From Pedobacter sp. KBW06 (lineage in GTDB: Bacteria; Bacteroidota; Bacteroidia; Sphingobacteriales; Sphingobacteriaceae): a stretch of 64,000 nt of DNA. This document shows positions 37,899 to 46,300 of this stretch, piece after piece. The stretch's first letter is position 1. Every line of letters begins with the position of its first letter. The DNA lies in the NCBI RefSeq assembly GCF_003852525.1, contig NZ_QAJL01000001.1:544983-608982 (forward strand), written 5' to 3'. Both the position numbers and the translations under genes were made by a program. The notes under the pieces were generated by a model, which ran no database searches, had not been told where the DNA came from, and saw nothing but the letters and a program-made list of their open reading frames with translations.

Positions 37899-37969
37899 TT
37901 GGTTGAATAAATGGATTAGACCCTGATTCTTGAATTTTGTGAAAGTTTCGGCCTGAAAACCCTTTAAAC

Positions 37970-38000
37970 AAAAAAAGACGAAGTCTGGAGCAACTTCGCC
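37970..38000 (-). terminator. Terminator of the tRNA-Arg transcript
   Basis: On the minus strand GGCGAAGT (38000-37993) pairs with ACTTCGTC (37984-37977) around an 8-nt loop, followed by T6. It lies 25 bases after the tRNA 3' end. Confidence 0.75.
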
Positions 38001-38024
38001 TTAATTTAAGAGATAAATCCCTCG

Positions 38025-38098
38025 TACACCCAATAGGATTCGAACCTATGACCTACGGTTTAGAAAACCGTTGCTCTATCCAGCTGAGCTATGGATGC
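38025..38098 (-). tRNA. tRNA-Arg (anticodon TCT)
   Basis: A 74-nt cloverleaf on the minus strand: acceptor GCATCCA with TGGGTGT, D stem GCTC/GAGC, anticodon stem ACGGT/ACCGT with loop TTTCTAA (anticodon TCT, reading AGA), and T arm ATAGG-TTCGAAT-CCTAT. The discriminator is A and CCA is not encoded. Its 3' end faces the prophage block. Confidence 0.95.
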
Positions 38099-38136
38099 GT
38101 TTTCCCTTTTTTGGAGCCCCAAAGATAGGAGTAAAA

Positions 38137-38271
38137 ATGAAGAACCGCAAATCTATTTTACAAATAAATTCAGCTCTAATGCGTATTTCACTGCTTTTAA
38201 GCACGATAGGATGCAAAAAAAAATGTAATTTAGAAATACAGAAATATCAGGGGGAATTCACAATAATCTAA
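38137..38271 (+). CDS. Possible very small lipoprotein
   Basis: A 44-codon frame starting MKNRKSILQINSALMRISLL has a lipobox-like LLSTIGCKKKC and a short polar tail, and it ends 6 bp before the YCII gene. It could be a real tiny lipoprotein, a leader, or the remains of a longer gene. No ribosome-binding evidence decides this. Confidence 0.3.
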   Translation: MKNRKSILQINSALMRISLLLSTIGCKKKCNLEIQKYQGEFTII

Positions 38272-38277
38272 CTTCAC

Positions 38278-38748
38278 ATGAAAAAACGCTATCTAATAAC
38301 CGCATTAATTATTTGTTTAACAGCTTTTTACGAGGGAGCAATCGCTCAGGAAATCAACAAAAATTACGATGAGAAGCTGGCGAAGGAACTGAACGCCGAC
38401 GAGTACGGAATGAAGACTTATGTACTCGCTATTTTAAAAACAGGCACAGAAAAAAGTCTTACAAAGGCAAAACAAGACAGTGTTTTTAAAGGACACATGG
38501 TAAATATTGGAAAATTAGTGGCCGATGGGAAATTGGTTGTTGCCGGACCTATGGGTAAAAATGACAAGAGTTACCGGGGTATTTTTATCCTTGATGTCCC
38601 TACCATTGAAGAAGCCAGAAAATTGGTAGACACAGATCCGGCCATCCAATCCAAATTACTGGACGTAGACCTTTTCATCTGGTACGGTTCCGCAGCATTA
38701 AAAGAAACTTTAAAGATTCATAGTAAAATCGAAAAACGGAGCCATTAA
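38278..38748 (+). CDS. Secreted YCII-related domain protein
   Basis: A 156-residue protein with a signal peptide (MKKRYLITALIICLTAFYEGAIAQ) and a YCII/dimeric alpha-beta barrel domain: YVLAILKTG, HMVNIGKLVADGKLVVAGPM, GIFILDVPTIEEARKLVDTD. In cytoplasmic YciI proteins the His-Asp pair is catalytic; here the His in GHMVNI and the Asp of TDPAI are kept. Export of such a domain is common in Bacteroidota but its substrate is unknown. It overlaps the convergent exonuclease gene by 4 bp. Confidence 0.8.
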   Translation: MKKRYLITALIICLTAFYEGAIAQEINKNYDEKLAKELNADEYGMKTYVLAILKTGTEKSLTKAKQDSVFKGHMVNIGKLVADGKLVVAGPMGKNDKSYRGIFILDVPTIEEARKLVDTDPAIQSKLLDVDLFIWYGSAALKETLKIHSKIEKRSH

Positions 38749-40115
38749 ACCGCGATTCGCTTTTGGGGATATTGCTCCGTGTGTGCAAGGATCAGGTGCA
38801 TGATATAATCATTCGAAGGATAGGCCTTTAAAGCCGATTTTAGAAGATCAGGCGCATTAACATCTGCATATTGGGAAATATACCCCATTCCATATAATTT
38901 ACCTTGTTCCACTAAAATGCAGCTCTGCTCATCTTCCGTTCTTCCCGCGTCGATAACAGCAAAAGTCGGAAGCATGGATTTCAGCTGTTCAATCGCGTAT
39001 TTCACCCTCACATTATAAGCAGGTGCCGATTCCTTCCCTACACAGGCACCACTGCAATTTCCCTCCTCATGGCCGGTGCAGGCGATCCTGTTTTTCTGGA
39101 TGTAACACAGCTTCTCACATAAAAAATGATCTTTGATCAAAATCCTTAAAATATGATGACCTTCCAGAATCGTATTGAAACTATACAATACCGGCATATT
39201 CTTCTTAAAAGTATCAATGCCTAGCCTGAGGTATCCTTTCTGGTCTTCAAAGGAATATATCGCATATTTTTGCTCATAACGCTTTAACGCACGGTTATTT
39301 TCAGGCCATAACCTCTTGATTTCTGTTGCTTCCAGGATGAAAGCCATCAATTCAGTTCCGCAGATTTCAAAATCTACACTATAAATGTTCTTCAGGAAAT
39401 CCTGACGTTGTTTACCTGCATTGTTTCCGCTGAAATGCGAACACACTCTTTTCTTTAAGGTTTTCGCTTTCCCGATATAGATGACTTTGCCTTTCTCGTC
39501 TTTAAAATAATAGACACCAGGACTTAATGGAAGCTTGTCTATCTCCGATTTTGGCAGATTAGGCGGTAATACCTGTTCTTTGGAAGCAGACTTAAGCGAC
39601 TGCTGAATGAGGCCCTCCGAATCATGACTAAGCAACATACACAACAATTCGGCAGTAGCTTTAGCATCTCCCCCGGCCCTGTGGTGGTTATTAAGTGAAA
39701 TTTTTAACGCAGCACACAGTTTCCCCAGGCTATAGGATTTATGTCCGGGCAATATTTTCCGGCTTAATCTTACCGTACATAATTTATTACATTGTAAATC
39801 ATAGCCCGCTTCGCTGAGGTTGTGTTTGATGAATGAAAAGTCAAAATTCACATTATGTGCCACGAAAACCTTGTCATGCAATAAATCATAAATCTCCGAA
39901 GCCACCTCCGCAAATACAGGTGCATTTGCCACCATATCATTACTGATGCCCGTCAGTGCTTCAATATGATCAGGAATATATTGCTTTGGATTAATCAGCG
40001 TCTCAAATGAATTGATTACCGATACGCCATCATGAATCAGAATGGCAATTTCAGTAATCCCGTTTCCCGAGGCATAACCACCAGTGGTCTCTATATCTAC
40101 AACAGCGTACAGCAT
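38745..40115 (-). CDS. Exonuclease/GIY-YIG nuclease fusion (DnaQ-UvrC-like)
   Basis: The 456 residues combine an N-terminal DEDDh 3'-5' exonuclease like the DNA polymerase III epsilon subunit (VVDIETTG, HNVNFDFSFIKH, HRAGGDAKATAEL) with a GIY-YIG domain from about residue 200 (SPGVYYFKDEKGKVIYIGKA, with R and E in FILEATEIKRLWPENN) as in UvrC. The C-terminal third has a Cys cluster (CTGHEEGNCSGACVG). This architecture is widespread in Bacteroidota and probably acts in DNA repair. The start at ATG 40115 gives a full exonuclease motif. Confidence 0.9.
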   Translation of the reverse strand: MLYAVVDIETTGGYASGNGITEIAILIHDGVSVINSFETLINPKQYIPDHIEALTGISNDMVANAPVFAEVASEIYDLLHDKVFVAHNVNFDFSFIKHNLSEAGYDLQCNKLCTVRLSRKILPGHKSYSLGKLCAALKISLNNHHRAGGDAKATAELLCMLLSHDSEGLIQQSLKSASKEQVLPPNLPKSEIDKLPLSPGVYYFKDEKGKVIYIGKAKTLKKRVCSHFSGNNAGKQRQDFLKNIYSVDFEICGTELMAFILEATEIKRLWPENNRALKRYEQKYAIYSFEDQKGYLRLGIDTFKKNMPVLYSFNTILEGHHILRILIKDHFLCEKLCYIQKNRIACTGHEEGNCSGACVGKESAPAYNVRVKYAIEQLKSMLPTFAVIDAGRTEDEQSCILVEQGKLYGMGYISQYADVNAPDLLKSALKAYPSNDYIMHLILAHTEQYPQKRIAV

Positions 40116-40354
40116 GATTCTTTAAAAGTAGTGATTTCAGGCTGTAAATATGCTAATAAATTTAGTATAACAAAGTTAAATTTAAATAATATCCTATCTA
40201 ACTGCTCTTCCGGGCACAAAGACACAGCAAGCCTTTCCATTAAGATAAAACAAATTTCTAAGAGAATCCGACGCTCACACGGATGAAACACCTGCAGAAA
40301 GGTCGGATTCCAGTCAAAAACAGGAGTTTAGTCTCAGGACCATTATATTATCCG

Positions 40355-40362
40355 TACCTTTG
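40355..40362 (+). promoter_or_regulatory. Candidate -7 promoter box
   Basis: TACCTTTG matches TAnnTTTG and lies 21 bp before ATG 40384. It overlaps a TTG at 40360, which argues against using that TTG as a start codon. Confidence 0.45.
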
Positions 40363-40383
40363 CCTATTAAAGTAAAATGTGAT

Positions 40384-40659
40384 ATGATGGATTATAGTGA
40401 ATTGATTAATAACGATAAAAGTTCCGGTAGAATTAAAGATCTTGAAGACGCCCTGGATGGTGTTGAAGTAACTTATTCCCGCTGGTTACTGAATCGTGAA
40501 AATATCCACACGGGAGAGAAACCTGATAGATTGGGCAATTACTTCCGTTATTTTTATGACGAAAATGGAATTCAGTTTTATGTAAAAGACGGACTTCCTA
40601 CAGACATAAAAAATGCATGCTGGTCTGCTTTTAAAGGTGTTTTTGTAAATAAAAAGTAG
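40384..40659 (+). CDS. Hypothetical small protein
   Basis: The 91-residue product MMDYSELINNDKSSGRIKD is not recognised. It is charged, without signal or membrane segment, with aromatic patches (NYFRYFYDENGIQFYVKDG). The ATG at 40384 is chosen because a promoter box overlaps the only upstream alternative. It stands alone, 268 bp from the divergent exonuclease gene. Confidence 0.6.
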   Translation: MMDYSELINNDKSSGRIKDLEDALDGVEVTYSRWLLNRENIHTGEKPDRLGNYFRYFYDENGIQFYVKDGLPTDIKNACWSAFKGVFVNKK

Positions 40660-40818
40660 TTAAGGTATTCTTCAGGAAAATAGCAAAGGCAGAAGCGGAA
40701 TTTAATTTCAGCCCTGCCCTGCTCCTACCCAGGCCAAACAATAGCTTTATGAATAAATCAGTGTCATTAGTCAACAGAAAAAGACTGGTGATGTCACGGT
40801 TTTGTGCTAAAAAAACGA

Positions 40819-41373
40819 TTATGGCGCTCTAAATTTCTGCCAGTTTTCCTTTCTCAGTTCCCAGATCTCGCATGCGCTGAAGCCTGGATCCACGAATGTG
40901 GCCTCCCTTTGGCCAATCAACTGCGCACCGGTCTTTTCCTTGATTCTTCGGGAACCAACATTACCAAGCGCATTAGCAAAGGTTAAGCGCTCAAAACCAA
41001 GCTCCGAAAAGGCATAGTCAAGTACCGGAAAGTTTGCTTCCGTCATAAATCCCCTTCCCCAGAATGATTTACCTAACCAAAAGCCCCGGTGCTCCGGCTT
41101 CCCTTCCCTCCTCAGATCTATGGTGCCAATAAGCTGATCAGGCTGTTCCTTTAAAAAAATTCCCCAAACCCAATGCCCGTCTCCCTGCTGGGGCAGCACC
41201 ACATGCTCAAGATAATCTTTCACCCCGTTTTCCGGATACGGCCAGGGCACTTCTGAAGACAAATAACGAATCACATCGTAATCAACAAAATGCCTGGTAT
41301 AAGACGGTACGTCTTCCATGCTTACCCCTTTCAGGATAAGCCTTTCAGTGTTTAAGGTTGGAATTAACTGCAT
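40819..41373 (-). CDS. GNAT-family N-acetyltransferase (RimJ/RimL type)
   Basis: A 184-residue acetyltransferase starting MQLIPTLNTERLILKGVS, the standard first strand of the Acetyltransf_3 group. Later blocks are IGTIDLRREGKPEHRGFWLG, the acetyl-CoA loop region KSFWGRGFMTEA, LGFERLTFANALGNVGS and EKTGAQLIG. The frame extends 18 codons further upstream, but the internal ATG at 41373 fits the family. The acceptor (ribosomal protein, antibiotic or other) cannot be inferred. Confidence 0.85.
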   Translation of the reverse strand: MQLIPTLNTERLILKGVSMEDVPSYTRHFVDYDVIRYLSSEVPWPYPENGVKDYLEHVVLPQQGDGHWVWGIFLKEQPDQLIGTIDLRREGKPEHRGFWLGKSFWGRGFMTEANFPVLDYAFSELGFERLTFANALGNVGSRRIKEKTGAQLIGQREATFVDPGFSACEIWELRKENWQKFRAP

Positions 41374-41713
41374 AATTGTAAATATAAGAAATTGACAAAG
41401 GCCAAAAAAATCGCCGATTCCTACCATTCTTTTGATTTAAACCGTATATTTCCATACTCTCTTTAGCGTACACTGAAAGACACATCCTTCTTTCAGTGCC
41501 TATGGAAAGGATTAAACAGCTGTGTAAGAAGGAATAGGGACCTACTTGGTCATACTAAATCAGAGCAATGTGACCGTGATCATTTTATAGTTCGCGGCAT
41601 TGTCATTATTTTGAATTTGATATCCAGCAAAAATTGTTTATTATTTATAAAGATTCTAGATAAATATTCACTTATTTGCAGAAAGATCTTAAAAAATATT
41701 TGTATCCTAATAT
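41374..41713. other. Divergent intergenic region with a hairpin and a promoter
   Basis: No gene is seen. CACTGAAAG (41471-41479) pairs perfectly with CTTTCAGTG (41490-41498), a 9-bp stem without a T tract. The right end holds the promoter of the acyl-CoA dehydrogenase gene (separate entry). The rest is AT-rich and featureless. Confidence 0.5.
41675..41702 (+). promoter_or_regulatory. Candidate promoter of the acyl-CoA dehydrogenase gene
   Basis: TTTG at 41675-41678 and TATTTG at 41697-41702 are 18 bp apart, close to the Bacteroidota -33/-7 arrangement. The -7 box ends 11 bases before the ATG. Confidence 0.45.
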
Positions 41714-43213
41714 ATGACATTAACCGACATCAGGTTCTCTGATTACATCAAAGACTTCGAGCAAACTTTAAAAAATCTATTCCACGTACAGTCCGACATT
41801 GATAAGCTAAGTCTTGAAAGGGGTTTACCTCCTGAAATACTAAAGGGAATCATGGATCAGCAGCCACTTTCGGTTGCTATCCCTACTGAATTTGGCGGAC
41901 GGGGAAGTATCGTTAAAGAATGCCTGGGCGTTCTCGCCGCAGCATCTTATGAATCCCTCCCCTTGTCCCTAACCTTTGGAATCAATATCGCCCTTTTTTT
42001 AGAGCCGGTTTCTAAATATGCTGATGAATCTGTAAAATCGGGGATCTTCCAAAACTTCCTTGAAAAAGGACAAATGGGTGGCCTCATGATTACCGAGCCT
42101 GATTATGGTAGTGATGCCCTAAATATGAAAACAACCTCCAGAGCACTGGAGCAAGGTTACGAAATCAAAGGTACCAAACACTGGCAGGGACTTACCGGCA
42201 TGGCCGATTACTGGATCATCGCGGCAAGAAATGCAAATGAAAACGGAGACCTGGGCAGAGACATTGATTTCTTCCTGTGCGACATCACCCAACCCAAGCA
42301 ACACATCGTTGTAGAAGAAGTTTTTGACAACGCAGGCCTTTATATGATTCCTTATGGCTTAAATAAACTTGACCTGGTCGTACCTCATAATTTCAGACTG
42401 AAACCGGAAACTACCGGTATCAAAATGATGCTGGACATCCTCCACAGAAGCAGGATGCAATTCCCGGGAATGGGAATGGGCTTTATCAAAAGAATGCTGG
42501 ACGAAGCCATGCAACACTGCCATACCCGTATCGTAGGTGCCGGTAATTTAATGGCGATAGACAATGTACAATTCCAGATCTCCAGAATTCAGTCGGCTTA
42601 TACGATTTGCTCTGCCATGTGCGCGCACAGCAGTGAAATCAGTGGGATTCAACACAATCTCGCCACAGAAGGACTGGAGGCAAATACCATGAAAGCGGTA
42701 GTAACCGACCTGATGCAGGAGTCAGCTCAGTTGCTGGTGCAGCTTTCAGGTGCCAATGGATACAGAACAACACATATCGGTGGCCGCGGGATCATGGACA
42801 GCAGGCCTTTCCAGATCTTTGAAGGTTCCAATGAAATGCTGTACAACCAAACCGCAGAAATGATCACCAGAACCATGAAAAAACAGAAACAATCAAATCT
42901 GTTTGATTTCTTAAACGTATTCAACCTCACCGCAGAAGCTTGTCAGCATTTCAAAAAAGACCTTTCTTTTAGCCTTGCAGAAAACCTTTCACAGCGTAAA
43001 ATGGTAGACTTAGGTAAGGTGTTAACCAGGGTGATTTGTGTTGGATATGTACTCAACTTACAGAAAAAAGGATTTAGAAAAGACCTGGTAGACAATTGCA
43101 TCATCATGGTCAGACAAGAAGTAGCTGCTTTAATTGCCTCCTTCCAGTTTGACAATAGCGTTAGGGCAATTGACGATTATTCGGCAGACAGCTCATGGCT
43201 AAATTTCGCATAA
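41714..43213 (+). CDS. Acyl-CoA dehydrogenase family protein
   Basis: A 499-residue flavoenzyme of the ACAD fold. The N-terminal helical domain runs to about residue 125, the central barrel has GGLMITEPDYGSDALNMKTT and IKGTKHWQGLTGMADYWII (FAD/substrate contacts), and the C-terminal helices include GRGIMDSRPFQIFEGSNEML, the usual catalytic-base region with EGSNEM. An extra C-terminal region of about 100 residues is present. Members near peptide synthetases oxidise carrier-bound or free acyl groups; here a Pls/PosA-type synthetase follows, but a terminator and a separate promoter lie between, so a shared pathway is only possible. Confidence 0.85.
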   Translation: MTLTDIRFSDYIKDFEQTLKNLFHVQSDIDKLSLERGLPPEILKGIMDQQPLSVAIPTEFGGRGSIVKECLGVLAAASYESLPLSLTFGINIALFLEPVSKYADESVKSGIFQNFLEKGQMGGLMITEPDYGSDALNMKTTSRALEQGYEIKGTKHWQGLTGMADYWIIAARNANENGDLGRDIDFFLCDITQPKQHIVVEEVFDNAGLYMIPYGLNKLDLVVPHNFRLKPETTGIKMMLDILHRSRMQFPGMGMGFIKRMLDEAMQHCHTRIVGAGNLMAIDNVQFQISRIQSAYTICSAMCAHSSEISGIQHNLATEGLEANTMKAVVTDLMQESAQLLVQLSGANGYRTTHIGGRGIMDSRPFQIFEGSNEMLYNQTAEMITRTMKKQKQSNLFDFLNVFNLTAEACQHFKKDLSFSLAENLSQRKMVDLGKVLTRVICVGYVLNLQKKGFRKDLVDNCIIMVRQEVAALIASFQFDNSVRAIDDYSADSSWLNFA

Positions 43214-43240
43214 ACAGTTAAAAATCAGAATATTCACATC

Positions 43241-43273
43241 AGCATCCACCCAAAAAGGTGGATGCTTTTTTTA
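43241..43273 (+). terminator. Terminator between the dehydrogenase and synthetase genes
   Basis: AGCATCCACC (43241-43250) pairs perfectly with GGTGGATGCT (43257-43266) around a CAAAAA loop, then T7. Confidence 0.9.
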
Positions 43274-43328
43274 TTCCGTTCTGCCAGAAAAAGACCCTTA
43301 ATTTTTAACATTTAATTTCCCTTGTTTT

Positions 43329-43344
43329 ACCGAAAATTTTCGGT
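43329..43344. promoter_or_regulatory. Palindromic operator candidate upstream of the Pls/PosA-type gene
   Basis: ACCGAAAATTTTCGGT is a perfect 16-bp palindrome 31 bp upstream of the synthetase ATG. A TTGT lies just before it and TTATTTCG at its right edge, so it sits where the spacer of a -33/-7 promoter would be. The regulator is unknown. Confidence 0.45.
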
Positions 43345-43375
43345 TATTTCGATGAACTAAAATTAACAACGCTTA

Positions 43376-46300
43376 ATGGATTCGAAGAGTATTGTCATCG
43401 GTAAACAACATCCTGAATTTATCCGGGAAGAAACAATAGGCGATATTTTCAGGTCTGCTGTGGCCAGCTACCCTCAGAAAATAGCTTTAATATTTAATGA
43501 GCAGTCATTAACCTATCAGCAGTTAGACCAATGGAGTGATGCTGTTGCTGCTTTTCTTCAATCCAAAGGAATTGGAAGAGGTCAGTCTGTAGGCCTTTGG
43601 TGGCCAAGAAGCATGGAATTACAGGTAGCCATCCTTGGCATTGCCAAATCGGGTGCTGCTTACGTTCCCTTAGACCGGGAAATGCCCGAAGAACGGGTAC
43701 ACGTGGTGATGGAAGAGGTTGGTGCCGCTGCCTGCTTCAGTGATGCACTGAGCTCAAATGGCTGCGCTGTATTCAACATCCCTCCATTTCCGGCTGAAAT
43801 CGCACCTTTTACTATAGCCGCCCTGCCAGACGACCGTGCCTATGTATTGTATACTTCCGGAAGTACAGGAAAGCCTAAGGGAATCCCAATCAGCCACCGC
43901 CAGATTTGCCACCTGATCAGGTCCGAACAAAGCGTCCTTCAGATTGTACCGGAAGACCGGGTTTATCAGGGCTTTTCCGTATCATTTGACATGTGGTGCG
44001 AAGAAACCTGGATCAGCCTTTCGGCAGGAGCCACGATCTGGGTTGCAGATGCCACCACCGCCAAATCTATCGATGAACTGAGTGATATTTTACGCGCACA
44101 AAAAATCAGCATATTACATGCCGTACCAAGCCTATTAGCCGTTATTGACGATGATATCCCCAGCCTCCGCTTAATTAACGCGGGTGGAGAAGCCTGCACC
44201 AGTCAGGTCCTGAACAGGTGGAGCAAACCCGGATACAACGTTTTTTATAACAGTTACGGCCCAACCGAAACAACGGTAACTTCCACCATGATCCCTTTGA
44301 GGCCGGGTGATGCCATTACTATAGGAAATCCACTGCCCAACTACAACCTTGCCGTGGTAGACGAGCAGTTTCAGCTCGTTCCACTGGGAGAACAGGGACA
44401 ATTGATCATATCAGGTCCCGGGGTATGTGATGGCTATGTAAACCGTCCCGACCTGACCGCAGAAAAATTCCTGAACAAACCGGAATCACTTCATGAAGTT
44501 CCCGGCGACAGGATTTACCTGAGCGGAGATGCAGTAGTGATGCATGCAGATGGCAGTGTAGATTTTCGCGGCCGGCTGGACGATCAGGTCAAACTCCGGG
44601 GCTACCGCATAGAGCTCGGCGAAATAGAAGTAAAACTAAATGAACTCGAGACCGTTTCCGCAGCAGCAGTCGCTTTAAAGAAAGATGCCAACCAACAGGA
44701 ACAACTGATCGGCTATGTCACACTTAAAGCAAATGTCAACTTTGACGAACATGGGTCCAGGATCCAGCTGGGAAAAGTACTCCCTCCATATATGGTACCA
44801 CTGGTCATTGTCGTCATGGACAAAATGCCAAGACTGCCAAGTGGTAAAATCAACAGAAAAGAACTGCCTGTTCCTGAGGTATTGATGCAGGTAAAACCGG
44901 AAGAAACCATCGAGATTCATCCGGATGACCCTTTGCACAAAAGGGTAATGGCGGGACTCGCCTACCTGTTTCCAGGAAGAACCATCAATCCCGAAGACGA
45001 TTTCTTTATGGACCTGGGCGGGCATTCCCTGCTCGCGGCCTCGCTCTCCTCCTGGCTGAGGAAAGAAGGCGGCGTTCAACAGGCCTCCCTAAAAGACATT
45101 TATACCAACCGTCCGATCAGTAAGCTGATCCAGACCTGGGAAATCGCAGCGGAAAAAGCAGAAAAGAACGCTAAAAAAGAAAAAGAACCTTTTCATAAGA
45201 TCAGTTCCCTGCGGTACTGGATTTGTGGCATTGCACAAGGATTTTCTTTATTGGTCATTTACGGCCTTTTCGCCGCACAGATCTTTGTGCCTTATCTTGG
45301 CTATTATTACGAAGTGGCAAAAAGCGAAACCGATAACGGAGATACCTTCTGGGCGATCATTACGGCACTGGTCCTGTTCTGCTTCATTGCCCCTTTATTT
45401 TCTTTACTGAGCATTGTCTTAAAATGGCTCTTACTGGGAAAAACGAAAGAGGGAGACTATCCGCTCTGGGGAAGTTATTATTTCCGTTACTGGCTGGTTA
45501 AATCTATCCAGCGACTGGTTCCGCTTCAATTCATGAACGGCACACCGCTATATCCTTTTTACCTGCGGATGATGGGCATGAAAATGTCGCCGGATTCACA
45601 GATCAGCTCCATTACCGTAGGTGTGGAAGACCTGCTGGAAATAGGAAGTGATGTCAGCATCAGCTCAGGTGTGGTACTCAACAATGCCACGGTAGAAAAC
45701 GGACTGCTGAAACTGAGAAAGATCAAAATTGCCGACCATGCCTATATCGGAAGTGGCGCCGTAATTTCCGGAGGAACAACGATTGAAGCCTGGGGCGAAC
45801 TTCAGGACCTGAGCCACCTGCAGTCAGGACAAACCATTGCTGCCGGAGAAGTCTGGAAAGGAAGCCCTGCAGAACCTGTAGATAAGAAAAGACCGGAAGA
45901 ACTGCCTCAGCCGATCCATGTTTCGGCTTTCAAAAGAAAGTGTTATGGTTTGCTATATACCATCCTGCTCATTCTCTTTCCCATCGTGATCCTGCTGCCC
46001 CTGATACCGGTAATTGAGATCCTGAACTACATGGACACACAGGCCCCGGATTACAATTTCAACTACTTTGTTCATATTCCACTGCTCACAATTTTATATT
46101 TATCCCTTTACACGGTAGAAACGGTAGTGCTTTCCAGATTGCTGCTGTATAAAATGAAACCAGGCACCTACCCTGTTTATGGCGGGGTATATGTCCGGAA
46201 ATGGTTATCAGACCAGCTGATTTCAACCTCGCTCATCGTGCTGCATCCACTGTATGCTACGGTATACATCTCTTCCTTTTTCCGGATGCTGGGGGCTAAA

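Larger units (their letters stand above)
25510..37965. mobile_element. Decayed prophage remnant with cargo genes (limits approximate)
   Basis: The block contains a tail fibre/tip protein, a broken tape measure gene, a phage-type gene with an amber codon, a helix-turn-helix protein behind an operator, a RelA/SpoT-domain protein and an ASCH protein, flanked by chromosomal genes on both sides. Much of 34-37.4 kb is visibly more AT-rich than the flanks. No integrase, terminase, portal or capsid gene is seen. The left limit is set near the OsmC terminator and the right limit near the tRNA-Arg terminator; I could not find a repeated attachment core, so both limits are estimates. Confidence 0.7.

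Noticed and set aside
40749..40830. A 27-codon frame, MNKSVSLVNRKRLVMSRFCA and on, ahead of the acetyltransferase gene.
   Set aside because: It is short, overlaps the end of the convergent acetyltransferase gene and has no promoter or family match.
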